From Desulfatirhabdium butyrativorans DSM 18734 (lineage in GTDB: Bacteria > Desulfobacterota > Desulfobacteria > Desulfobacterales > Desulfatirhabdiaceae): a stretch of 49,113 nucleotides of DNA. The stretch covers positions 1 to 49,113 of the forward strand of contig NZ_AUCU01000036.1 of NCBI RefSeq assembly GCF_000429925.1, written 5' to 3'. Made by a program: the position numbers and the translations under genes. This document shows, piece by piece, positions 35,019-42,432 of the stretch. The notes under the pieces were generated by a model. The model was not told the DNA's origin, did no database searches, and saw only the letters and a list, made by a program, of their open reading frames with translations. Numbering within the stretch: position 1 is the first letter of the stretch; every line of letters starts with the position of its first letter.

Positions 35019-35429
35019 TCATGCCGTACATTCAGCCGCCATTTGGCGGGCCTTTTCCGCCGACCGCTTCTCCCGGCAGCATGCGGCCGTTTTCGAATTC
35101 CTGTCCCGGCAGGTTGTCGAAAGTTTTTCGATGAGTTTGCGGATGGCCGAATCTTCTTCGAGCCAAGTCGAAAGCAGTTCGATCTGCCTGGCTGCATATT
35201 CGCTCTGGGCGCCGTCGGATAGCTGATAATCGATCCACAGCCCATCACGCACCGAGACGACGAGCCCGGCGTTTTCAAGCAATTTCAGATGCTTGCTTGT
35301 GGTTGACTGGGCAATTCCCAGCACGTTCTGAATTTCACAGACGCACATCTTCCGGTGCTGGAGCACCTTGAGAATCTTGATCCGACTTGGATCTGCAAGC
35401 GCCTTCATCACCCGAATGTATTCTTTCAT
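35019..35429 (-). CDS. ArsR-family transcriptional regulator
   Basis: 136 residues. The winged helix-turn-helix runs over about 1-85: MKALADPSRIKILKVL, the metal-site-like CVCEIQ (ELCVCD in ArsR/SmtB), then IAQSTTSKHLKLLENAGLV as recognition helix and RDGLWIDYQL as wing. The C-terminal tail adds three more cysteines (TTCRD, ACCRE). The pair of cysteines in CVC at the alpha3 position suggests binding of arsenite or a thiophilic metal, but a redox or aromatic ligand is also possible. It heads the minus-strand run of TolC-like, adaptor, RND pump and hpnA, and would repress it until ligand binds. Confidence 0.93.
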   Translation of the reverse strand: MKEYIRVMKALADPSRIKILKVLQHRKMCVCEIQNVLGIAQSTTSKHLKLLENAGLVVSVRDGLWIDYQLSDGAQSEYAARQIELLSTWLEEDSAIRKLIEKLSTTCRDRNSKTAACCREKRSAEKARQMAAECTA

Positions 35430-35452
35430 GGCTTCTGTTTCGATCCGTTGAT

Positions 35453-35472
35453 CCTGAAAATACGAATTCAGG
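35453..35472. promoter_or_regulatory. Possible operator upstream of the ArsR-type gene
   Basis: cctgaa (35453-35458) and ttcagg (35467-35472) are an inverted pair around 8 bp, centred 33 bp before the regulator start, where an autoregulatory ArsR site would be expected. I could not place a clear -35/-10 pair, so this is weak. Confidence 0.3.
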
Positions 35473-35486
35473 GTTAAGTTTTAAGT

Positions 35487-35623
35487 GAGCTGATTGCAAA
35501 ACCTGCATCTTTCGTCACCCCGGCAAAATCCTGCCTATGGCAGGAGGGGTCCAGAACCTGTCGAAATCCCGCCATCACAGAACTGGATTCCTCCCGCCAA
35601 AGGCGGGATTCCCCCGGAATGAC
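35487..35623. repeat. Family A repeat, variant copy
   Basis: Left end gagctgattgcaaaa matches the outer end of complete copies with two mismatches, and gtcaccccggcaaaatcctg and gattcccccggaatgac match the inner ends. Two internal hairpins (cctgcctatggcagg, cccgccaaaggcggg) lie between. The outer right end is missing. The rest up to 35698 contains nothing I can assign. Confidence 0.7.
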
Positions 35624-35698
35624 GACCTGATGCCTTCTTGGGATTGCCGGGGCTTATTTCCATTCCCTGGGGCGTCGCTGCTGCCATGTCCATTTATC

Positions 35699-36028
35699 GT
35701 AGTGCCTGAACGGAAAACCGTAGTGCCTGAACGGAAAACCCGTTTTGGGTACAACCTGAGCCGGAGGGCGGGCTGTTTTGCGATGCAGCGGGAACTTGTC
35801 TGAGGCCGCCGGAGTCACGCCAACGGCGTGATGGGCCGGACGTTCTCCAGGAGAAAGCACGATATAAACCCCTCATTCATTGGATTCGGCTCTTCCGGAC
35901 GGATCCGGACCCGCCCGGCCCTTACGATATCGGGCGGCTGTCCTGTGTTCCGCAGGATTTCACGCTGTGTCGCAAAATTGCCTGCCCGCAGGCGGCGCGC
36001 TGCTCCGAATAGGGGTTTTCCGTTCAGG
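35699..36028. repeat. Family B element, composite copy with duplicated end
   Basis: The left end occurs twice as a 21-bp direct duplication (35699-35719 and 35720-35740, gtagtgcctgaacggaaaac). The right end is ggttttccgttcagg (to 36028). The two marker blocks of the copy at 15126 are present, but about 180 bp separate them here; that insert includes a 24-bp piece shared with the 4534 element. Nothing further is evident in 36029-36146. Confidence 0.75.
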
Positions 36029-36146
36029 CGCTATCGTAATTGACCAACCACCCGTAATCTCTTGAACCAATCACATCGGCATTGCATCCTGTTTCCCCGG
36101 CAAAACCCTGTCTTTGGCGGAAGAGACCCGGAATATCTCGCCAGGA

Positions 36147-36656
36147 TCATTTCTGGTATACTTCCACAATTGCCTTTTCCAAGGCTTCGGCGATTCTATG
36201 GATATCCGTTTCGGAATTCAAATCAAAATTCTTCGAAATATTCAAGTCTTTCGATACGATCAGGTGTTTGTCGAGGGTGAAGCCGGCCTTGTTCATGGTT
36301 TTCATGGCGCAGCTCATCGGGCATCCATCGATGACGACGATCCCCTTGGCCTGTTTGGCCGCATTGGTGATGTTGGGAAGACCGGCGGAAATGCTGGCCA
36401 GACAAAGCAGGGAAGCCTTGTCATAGCCGAGGTGATTGGCCGCCCTGACCGAGGCAAGCATCGTGGATTGCCCGACATTGGAAGCGCCTGCACAATAGAA
36501 AACAGCGACGGGGCTTTCCCGTTCCTCTACAGCCATCCCTTTGGTTTTCTTGTCCATGTAGGGCAGATACCAGTTTTCCTTTTCCTTTTTCGATGCTTCG
36601 CCACATGGTTGTCCGGATGCCGTACCATGGCATCCACAAGCAATTTTCTCTTCCAT
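36147..36656 (-). CDS. DGC-domain protein (putative zinc-binding)
   Basis: 169 residues from ATG 36656, preceded by AAGGAGTGAAACATCC. A short Cys-rich N-terminus (ACGCHGTASGQPC) precedes the DGC domain, recognisable by FYCAGASNVGQSTMLASVRAA near residue 55 and DGCPMSCAMKTM near 115. The conserved cysteines probably bind zinc or another metal, as the family name suggests; no reaction is established. It starts 7 bp after the MFS exporter stop in the same direction, so the two are one operon. This may point to metal or metalloid handling by the exporter, which is inference. Confidence 0.85.
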   Translation of the reverse strand: MEEKIACGCHGTASGQPCGEASKKEKENWYLPYMDKKTKGMAVEERESPVAVFYCAGASNVGQSTMLASVRAANHLGYDKASLLCLASISAGLPNITNAAKQAKGIVVIDGCPMSCAMKTMNKAGFTLDKHLIVSKDLNISKNFDLNSETDIHRIAEALEKAIVEVYQK

Positions 36657-36663
36657 GGATGTT

Positions 36664-38058
36664 TCACTCCTTATGCTGTTTTTCGTTCCGGATACTCGAT
36701 ATGAGTCCGCCCACAAAGCTCAGCGCAGCCGCAATGTAGTATACCTTGCGTGTGCTCTGAACAAACCGCAACCCATAATGGGTCGTATCGTTGCCTAAAA
36801 ACGCCGTAAACAAGGCTACGGAAAAGGCAATCCCGGTGACCATGCCCAGGTTCTTGATGAGTTGGGTGATCCCGTTTGCCGCCCCGAGTTTGTCTTTAGG
36901 CGTGTTGCCCATGATGCAACTGTTGTTGGGAGACTGGAAAAGCCCAAGCGCCAGCCCCATCATCCCCAGGTAAATCAGAATCATGACAACGGGTGTGTCC
37001 AAGGATGTATTGGCCAGAAGGATCAAGGCGATCGTGTTGATGAACAACCCGCTCGATGTCAGCACGACGGCGCCGATTTTGTCCGAAAGCGCGCCGCTGA
37101 AAGGGGATATCACAGCCATCGCCAGGGGAAATGCCATCATGTAGAGGCCCGATTTTTCCGTGCTGAACCCCAGCACTTTCTGATAATAGAACGGAATGAG
37201 AACCGTCGGTGAAAACATCGTAATGAAAGACAGCAGGGCGGCGACGATGGATGCCGAAAACACCCTGTTCTGAAACAGCGTCAGATCCATTACCGGGCTT
37301 TTGTGATGCGCCTCATACCAGATGAAAGCGATCAGGGAGAGGACAAATATGGCAATGGCGCCGTAGACCACCGGATTCCGCCATCCGAGCCGGTTCACGT
37401 TGGAAAAGCCGTAGATGAAGGTGACGATGGTGGAAATCAGCAGGATCGAGCCGAGATAGTCGAATCGAAACCGATCGCTCCGAACGACTTTCCGGTGGGG
37501 GATCGAATAATATGAGCAAACAAACCCCAGAATCGAAACGACAAAGGTCAGATAAAAGATGGATCGCCATCCCCACAGCCCGATGGCTACTCCCCCTGCA
37601 GGCGGCCCCACGATGCTGCCAAGGGCGATGGTGGTTACCACCATGCCCAGGTTCTTGCCGCGCTCCGATGGAGGGAAATTTTCGGTGATGATGGCCATCC
37701 CGTTGGACATGACCATGGCACCGCCGATTGCCTGAAGAATTCTCATGACAATGAGCATCGGCAAATTGGTGGAGAGCCCGCAGAACAGGGTGAAGATGGA
37801 TATGACGAAAAAACCGAGATTGTAGATTCTTCGTCTGCCGAAATTGTCCGCCAGCGTGCCGAGGATGGGAAGCAATGCCGACATGACCAGGAGGTAAACG
37901 GAAGTGACCCACTGAACGGAGCCCATATCCACATGAAACTGCGATGCCATCACCGGCAAACCGACGTTGACCACACCGCTGTCGAACATGGACATGAAGG
38001 CCCCGATCATGACGGTAAACAACACCATTTTTGATTTCACAACCACTTTTTCCGACAT
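36664..38058 (-). CDS. MFS drug exporter, 14-TM EmrB/QacA type (DHA2)
   Basis: 464 residues from ATG 38058; the frame is open to 38694 but that part crosses repeats and lacks similarity. About 14 membrane spans are visible. Family marks are FMSMFDSGVVNVGLPVMASQ (TM1, motif D1), GTLADNFGRRRIYNLGF (motif A), RILQAIGGAMVMSNGMAIITENFPPSERG (motif B and loop) and GPPAGGVAIGLWGWRSIF (motif C). It should export drugs or other amphiphiles with protons. It leads an operon with the DGC protein and has a good promoter upstream. Confidence 0.92.
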   Translation of the reverse strand: MSEKVVVKSKMVLFTVMIGAFMSMFDSGVVNVGLPVMASQFHVDMGSVQWVTSVYLLVMSALLPILGTLADNFGRRRIYNLGFFVISIFTLFCGLSTNLPMLIVMRILQAIGGAMVMSNGMAIITENFPPSERGKNLGMVVTTIALGSIVGPPAGGVAIGLWGWRSIFYLTFVVSILGFVCSYYSIPHRKVVRSDRFRFDYLGSILLISTIVTFIYGFSNVNRLGWRNPVVYGAIAIFVLSLIAFIWYEAHHKSPVMDLTLFQNRVFSASIVAALLSFITMFSPTVLIPFYYQKVLGFSTEKSGLYMMAFPLAMAVISPFSGALSDKIGAVVLTSSGLFINTIALILLANTSLDTPVVMILIYLGMMGLALGLFQSPNNSCIMGNTPKDKLGAANGITQLIKNLGMVTGIAFSVALFTAFLGNDTTHYGLRFVQSTRKVYYIAAALSFVGGLISSIRNEKQHKE

Positions 38059-38172
38059 GATCGTCTCTTGTCCGTATCGATGGTAACGGTCATCCCCCAA
38101 TTCGCTTCCAGCCAACCAGTTGCGATTCCATCCAGGATGACCCCGAAACATTCCTATATGGTGATTTGGCGA

Positions 38173-38201
38173 TATATAATTCCGTTCGTGCAGCCCGTCA
38201 A
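38173..38201 (-). promoter_or_regulatory. Sigma70-type promoter for the MFS-DGC operon
   Basis: On the minus strand, TTGACG (38201-38196), a 17-bp spacer and TATATA (38178-38173) give a near-consensus promoter pointing to the MFS gene, leaving an untranslated leader of roughly 110 nt. Confidence 0.6.
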
Positions 38202-38348
38202 GGGGATGACCCATATTTTTTTCATCCGCAGGCCGAAAACCACCATACCGGGCCATCGGAGCAGCGCGCCGCCGGAACGGATATCCTTGAAATGGATGAT
38301 TGATCCGGATTATGATCGGATCGGGCTGAAATCGCAGCAGACAATAAC

Positions 38349-38418
38349 GAGCCAATTGCAAAATTCCATCTGCGTCATTCCGGCGAAATCCCGCCTTTGG
38401 CCGGAGGAATCCAGAACG
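38349..38418. repeat. Family A repeat, left part only
   Basis: Starts gagccaattgcaaaa, exactly the outer end, followed by gtcattccggcgaaatcccg and ggaggaatccagaacg. The right half is missing and replaced by a different palindrome (38437-38466). Confidence 0.75.
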
Positions 38419-38436
38419 TTGACCAAGGCTGTACCT

Positions 38437-38466
38437 CGCAGGGGCGACCCGCCGGTCGCCCCTGCG
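38437..38466. repeat. GC-rich palindrome before the methyltransferase gene
   Basis: cgcaggggcgac (38437-38448) and gtcgcccctgcg (38455-38466) pair perfectly over 12 bp around ccgccg. It ends 37 bp before the next start codon. No T-run follows. It may be a leader hairpin or a further repeat. Confidence 0.75.
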
Positions 38467-38503
38467 GACTGGCCACTGTGCACTATCTGAAAAGGAGAAA
38501 CCG

Positions 38504-39046
38504 ATGAACGAAAGAGTATACAACAAGAAAGCCGACAAGCTTCGCTCCCCCGAACGGCTGGAAATGGTGGAGGCCGAACGGGTGGTTACCCTGTGCCTCC
38601 AGGACAGGGACATCGAATCCGTTCTCGATGTCGGCACAGGCAGCGGGCTGTTTGCGGAAACCTTTTTCAGGCGCGGGCTCACCGTCTTCGGCATCGATGC
38701 GAAAGCCGAGATGATCGAGGCAGCGAGGCGTTTTCTGCCCGAATGTACCTTTCAGGTGGCTCCGGCGGAACACATTCCCTTCGGGGATCGATCCGTCGAC
38801 GCCGCATTTTTCGGGCTGGTTTTCCACGAAGTGGACGATTATGAAAAAGCCCTGAAAGAGGCTTTCCGTGTTTCCCGAAAGTATGTGTTCCTGCTGGAAT
38901 GGCAATATCGGGTTCAGGAGTTCGGCCCGCCGCTGGAGCATCGGCTGAAGCCGGAATTTCTCGAAGAACTCTCTCGGACATGCGGGTTCAGCGGTTTTGA
39001 AACCGTTGCGCTGACCCATCTGGTCCTGTACCAGTTGACCCTGTAA
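38504..39046 (+). CDS. Class I SAM-dependent methyltransferase
   Basis: 180 residues; AAAAGGAGAAACCG precedes the ATG. The Rossmann methyltransferase blocks are present: VLDVGTGSGLFAETFFRRG (motif I), FGIDAKAEMIEAARRFLP (motif II acidic residue), VAPAEHIPFGDRSVDAAFFG (motifs III-IV) and FHEVDDYEKALKEAFRVSR. It resembles UbiE-type Methyltransf_11 enzymes. The acceptor is unknown. It is 16 bp ahead of the GalT-like gene and probably co-transcribed. Confidence 0.92.
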   Translation: MNERVYNKKADKLRSPERLEMVEAERVVTLCLQDRDIESVLDVGTGSGLFAETFFRRGLTVFGIDAKAEMIEAARRFLPECTFQVAPAEHIPFGDRSVDAAFFGLVFHEVDDYEKALKEAFRVSRKYVFLLEWQYRVQEFGPPLEHRLKPEFLEELSRTCGFSGFETVALTHLVLYQLTL

Positions 39047-39062
39047 GATCGGAGAACACCCC

Positions 39063-40103
39063 ATGACGCTGACATTCAAGACAACCGATACGACCGCCGT
39101 TTTCCTGAACCCGTTTCTGAATTTCGAGCGAAGCGAGGTCACCTGCCAGCTCCGCTGGGACCCGCTGACCGGCAGAAGCGGAAGGCTGGCCCATTTTGTC
39201 GGATTCAAGCCCGCCGCGGCGGATTTCAGCGGATTGATCGAGACATCGGGCAAGAACTGCCCGTTCTGCCCCGATAACGTGCTTGCCCTGACCCCCAAAT
39301 TCCTGCCGGATCAGATCCCGGAAGGCAGATTGCAGCAAGGGGAATCCGTCCTGTTTCCCAATCTGCTGCCCTACGATGTCCACAGCGCCCTGGCCGTCCT
39401 GTGCCGCCAGCATTACAGGAGTCTATCGGATTTCCAGCCGCGGCTCTTTGTGGACGCCTTCACCAACTGCCGCAGCTACCTCGATCGGGTGATCGCCGAT
39501 CCTGCTGAAATCTATGGCCTCGTCACCTGGAACTACATGCCCGCAGCCGGTTCCAGTCAGGTCCATCCCCATTTCCAGGTTTATGCAACGAAAGCGCCTG
39601 GCAATTTCCTGGATCGACTGCTTTCCGCCAGCCAGTCCTACCGCTCGGAAACCGGCCGCTGCTATTGGTCGGATTATGTGCAGGAGGAAATCCGCAGGGA
39701 TGAGCGGTTCATTCATCAGGCAAGGCACAGTGTCTGGCTTACCGATTTCGTTTCGCTGAGCGTGCTGAGCGATGTTATCGCCATTTTCCCCGGCAAGCAG
39801 ACCTTCTTCGATCTGGATGCATCAATCCTCGAAGAAACCGCCCAAACCTTGAGCGCCGTTCTGGACTGGCTGGGCAGGCAGGGGGTCTACAGCCTCAACA
39901 TGGCATGGCTTCCTGCCCGAAAAGGCGAAGAGCACCACTGGTTGCAGCTGCGCATCTCGCCGCGGCTCTATCTGGCCCCCCATGTCTGGTGCACGGATAC
40001 GCCTTCGCTGGTTTCCCAGTATCAGGAATCCTTCATGATCCGATCTCCCGAAGAAGTCGCCGGAGAGCTGAAAGCGTTTCTCAGATCCCATCCAGGCGCC
40101 TGA
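39063..40103 (+). CDS. GalT/HIT-like nucleotidyltransferase-type protein
   Basis: 346 residues; GGAGAACACCCC precedes the ATG. It has a GalT-like layout: an early zinc-type CPFCPDNV after GRSGRLAHF, SVLFPNLLPYDVHSALAV, then a central PAAGSSQVHPHFQVYAT in which HPHFQ occupies the place of the HxHxQ (HPHGQ) catalytic motif of galactose-1-phosphate uridylyltransferases. A late SLNMAWLPARKGEEHHWLQL has further histidines. It probably transfers a nucleotidyl group or hydrolyses a nucleotide ester; the true substrate may not be galactose-1-phosphate. Partnership with the upstream methyltransferase is inferred from spacing. Confidence 0.7.
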   Translation: MTLTFKTTDTTAVFLNPFLNFERSEVTCQLRWDPLTGRSGRLAHFVGFKPAAADFSGLIETSGKNCPFCPDNVLALTPKFLPDQIPEGRLQQGESVLFPNLLPYDVHSALAVLCRQHYRSLSDFQPRLFVDAFTNCRSYLDRVIADPAEIYGLVTWNYMPAAGSSQVHPHFQVYATKAPGNFLDRLLSASQSYRSETGRCYWSDYVQEEIRRDERFIHQARHSVWLTDFVSLSVLSDVIAIFPGKQTFFDLDASILEETAQTLSAVLDWLGRQGVYSLNMAWLPARKGEEHHWLQLRISPRLYLAPHVWCTDTPSLVSQYQESFMIRSPEEVAGELKAFLRSHPGA

Positions 40104-40267
40104 GCATTCGATGCGCCTCGTTATGGGTGAAGAGACGATTCTTCTCCATGATCTGCGTGCTGCGCCGCCGCGTCGAACAGGCGCAGGCTGATTCGGATCG
40201 GGGTGGAGGGGGGGATCCAGTCGCTATTTGCCATAGCTCCGGCAAGCAGCCAAGGAGTCGAAAGAAC

Positions 40268-40963
40268 ATGATTCCACTGGACAAAACATCAACAGATGGA
40301 GAGGTAACCAGAGCGTCCCGCTCTGGTTACCTCTCCGCCTTCGACGAATCAACCCTATCGATTCATCACGGTGAAAACTTACCCCATTGGACGTGCGACA
40401 ACGCGGTATACCACGTCGTGTTTCGTCTGGCCGATGCGGTTCCTCATGCAAAACGGGAAGAGTGGCTGGCGGAAAGAAAACGCATCGAAGACACCGCCAG
40501 AAACCAAAACCGTGATCTAACGGAAGAGGAACGGAAGCGTCTCCAATTCCTGTATTCGGAAAGGATCGAAAAATACCTCGACACCGGACACGGCGCCTGC
40601 CATCTGCGAAGAGCTGAGGTCGCCGAGATGGTCGCCAATGCGATCAGGCATTTTGAAGGAGACCGTTACCGACTGCATGCCTGGTGCGTCATGCCGAACC
40701 ACGTTCATGTCATCGTTGAACCGCTGCCGGACTGGAAACTGTCGGGTATCCTCCATTCGTGGAAATCGTTTACGGCCCACCAGGCCAACCAGATGCTCAA
40801 GCGCTCCGGTGATTTCTGGCAACGTGACGCATACAATCATATTATCCGCAACGAAAAGGAGTATTGGTTTCAAATTCGATATGTCTGGGAAAATCCGGAC
40901 AAAGCGGGATTGAACGACTGGAAATGGCGCTGGATAATAGGCAGCGCGTCTCGGGTAGGGTAG
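40268..40963 (+). CDS. REP-associated tyrosine transposase (RAYT, Y1_Tnp/IS200-like)
   Basis: 231 residues from ATG 40268, the only Met before the conserved domain, after AAGGAGTCGAAAGAAC. NAVYHVVFRLADAVP opens the domain, the HUH metal-binding motif is MPNHVHVIVEP, and GDFWQRDAYNHIIRNEKEY carries the expected catalytic Tyr. RAYTs nick single-stranded REP hairpins and spread them without being part of an IS. The gene is surrounded by palindromes of one type (40298-40336 and 40963-41113), the usual sign of cognate REPs. Oddly, the upstream palindrome lies inside the coding frame, giving an N-terminal extension of about 40 residues. Confidence 0.88.
   Translation: MIPLDKTSTDGEVTRASRSGYLSAFDESTLSIHHGENLPHWTCDNAVYHVVFRLADAVPHAKREEWLAERKRIEDTARNQNRDLTEEERKRLQFLYSERIEKYLDTGHGACHLRRAEVAEMVANAIRHFEGDRYRLHAWCVMPNHVHVIVEPLPDWKLSGILHSWKSFTAHQANQMLKRSGDFWQRDAYNHIIRNEKEYWFQIRYVWENPDKAGLNDWKWRWIIGSASRVG
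40298..40336. repeat. REP palindrome inside the 5' end of the RAYT gene
   Basis: ggagaggtaaccagagcg (40298-40315) and its exact complement (40319-40336) give 18-bp arms around tcc. The inner ccagagcg...cgctctgg matches the palindromes downstream of the gene. It starts 30 bp after the start codon. Confidence 0.95.
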
Positions 40964-41113
40964 CCAGAGCTTCTCGCTGTAGCCAGAGCTTCCAGCTCTG
41001 GTGATAGAACGATTGCCAGAGCGTCTCGCCGTAGCCAGAGCGTCTCGCTCTGGCGATGTATAGGGTCCTGTTATACCAGACCGGGACGGTCTGGCTACGC
41101 CGGATAATCCGGC
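40963..41113. repeat. REP cluster downstream of the RAYT gene (family C)
   Basis: Several units gtagccagagcttctcgctg / ccagagcgtctcgctctgg, then ataccagaccgggacggtct and gccggataatccggc. Two palindromic types are visible: ccagagcg-tct-cgctctgg and ccagacc-gggac-ggtctgg. The last part is repeated almost exactly at 46205-46335. Confidence 0.92.
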
Positions 41114-41231
41114 TGCGGAAATCGCCTTGAAACGGGCGGCAGCGAAAGCCAGGCAGGCGGGTAAAGGTGTTGTGGTGTGGAAGGATGGCCACATCGTCGA
41201 GGAGCGGCAGGACACATCAGCGATCGAGTGA
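41103..41231 (+). pseudogene. 3' fragment of a small gene truncated at the REP cluster
   Basis: From the REP edge an open frame of 42 codons reads NPAAEIALKRAAAKARQAG, then KGVVVWKDGHIVEERQDTS to TGA 41231. This looks like the C-terminus of a small antitoxin-like or unknown protein family (..A..KAR..G.GVVV.KDG.IVEE..). No start codon or upstream coding part remains; the REP element replaces it. It runs 15 bp into the siaD-like gene on the other strand. Confidence 0.5.
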
Positions 41232-42017
41232 TCCTGTCACCGAGATGAACACGGCGCAGTTGCGGCCTTTATCCTTGGCGCGGTACAAGGCCTGATCCGC
41301 CCGGCGAACCGTTTCATCCGTGTGTTCGCCCGATCGGTGCAGGGTGTAACCGATGCTGATGGTCGGGTTGACGATGCGCTCTTCAGGCAAGGGGGCCTTC
41401 GCAACGGCCTTGAGCAGCCGCTCGGCCACGGTTTCGGCGCAATCCTCAAAACAGCCCGGAAACAGCAGCAAAAATTCTTCCCCGCCCCACCGCGCGCAAA
41501 TGTCGTATTCCCGCAATACGCTTTTCATGGCCTGGGCAATGGCCCTGAGCACCAAATCACCCGCCGAGTGGCCGAAGCCATCGTTGATGGCCTTGAAATG
41601 ATCAATATCGGCCAGCATGAGCGCAAATGTCCGTTCCGGGATTCGCCTGGCCTCGGCCGCCGCCTCTTCCATGCGCCTCATCATATAACGGCGGTTCGGC
41701 AGGTTGGTCAGGGCGTCGTAATTGGCCGCATGCTCGAGGCGATCTTTGAGATCCCGGAGCATGTTCTGATACTGGTCGCTGATCCGTACGATCTTTTCCA
41801 ACTGCCGTACCTGGCGCTCGTAGCGGACCAGACAACCATGGCCGCGTTCCCGTTCAGCCGATTGAAACCGGTCTGAAATATGCGTGAGACGATCCAGCAG
41901 GCGGGTCTGACCCCGGTAACGGTTATACAGTTCCCGGATCACCTCCCGCCAGTCATCCGGGGGATCGGGCGCCTGAAGCGTTTCCTCGACACGTTGAAAG
42001 AAGCCATCTGCAGGCAT
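41217..42017 (-). CDS. siaD: SiaD-like diguanylate cyclase
   Basis: 266 residues from ATG 42017 (GTG 42026 is possible). About 100 N-terminal residues form a helical part (VIRELYNRYRGQTRLLDRL, EKIVRISDQYQNMLRDLKDRLEHA) and the rest is a GGDEF domain: YDALTNLPNRRYMMRRMEEA, MLADIDHFKAINDGFGHSAGD and the active-site RWGGEEFLLLF. The inhibitory I-site RxxD is present as REYD five residues before GGEEF. It makes cyclic di-GMP. It is the last gene of the siaABCD-type operon; in Pseudomonas aeruginosa SiaD is activated by unphosphorylated SiaC. Confidence 0.88.
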   Translation of the reverse strand: MPADGFFQRVEETLQAPDPPDDWREVIRELYNRYRGQTRLLDRLTHISDRFQSAERERGHGCLVRYERQVRQLEKIVRISDQYQNMLRDLKDRLEHAANYDALTNLPNRRYMMRRMEEAAAEARRIPERTFALMLADIDHFKAINDGFGHSAGDLVLRAIAQAMKSVLREYDICARWGGEEFLLLFPGCFEDCAETVAERLLKAVAKAPLPEERIVNPTISIGYTLHRSGEHTDETVRRADQALYRAKDKGRNCAVFISVTGSLDR

Positions 42018-42029
42018 GGAGCGCACCCC

Positions 42030-42407
42030 CTATTCCCTCGGTGCTATGACAAAGGGAAACGTGCAGTCTTCCTTGAATTCCTCGGCCAATTCGCCAACCC
42101 GGTCATTCTCCGGATCATAGAGCCAACGCACGCTGACGGTTCGCCCGGATCGGTGAGCCTCTTCCATCCGGTCGAAAATATCCATCATGGCCCGGATGCT
42201 GCTGGTATTCAGATAGACCAGCTCCAAATCCAGGCTCAGCGGACCGGTCTCCGTGTCCAGGTAACGGTTGACCCATTCGAATAACGGCTTAAAAAATTCG
42301 AACGGATTTTCCGGATAGGAGTCCCCGGCCATGGTGATAACACCCCTGGCGTAATCGGTGCTTACGGCAGGGGTGTTTGGGGTCTGGCTGATGGTGATAT
42401 CGTTCAT
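42030..42407 (-). CDS. siaC: SiaC-like phosphoprotein (DUF1987)
   Basis: 125 residues from ATG 42407; the frame open to 42488 overlaps siaB. The DUF1987 marks are SYPENPFEFFKPLFEWVNRYL and LSLDLELVYLNTSSIRAMMD. The Thr in LNTSS is residue 68, the number I recall for the phosphorylated Thr of P. aeruginosa SiaC. The family acts as a switch protein phosphorylated by SiaB, dephosphorylated by SiaA, and binding SiaD to raise cyclic di-GMP. Position between siaB and siaD supports this. Confidence 0.9.
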   Translation of the reverse strand: MNDITISQTPNTPAVSTDYARGVITMAGDSYPENPFEFFKPLFEWVNRYLDTETGPLSLDLELVYLNTSSIRAMMDIFDRMEEAHRSGRTVSVRWLYDPENDRVGELAEEFKEDCTFPFVIAPRE

Positions 42408-42432
42408 GGTGATTTCTCGCGCATGATAGAGT

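Noticed and set aside
36664-38694. 676-residue version of the MFS exporter
   Set aside because: The first 212 residues translate a repeat, a palindrome and the promoter region; the family starts at ATG 38058.
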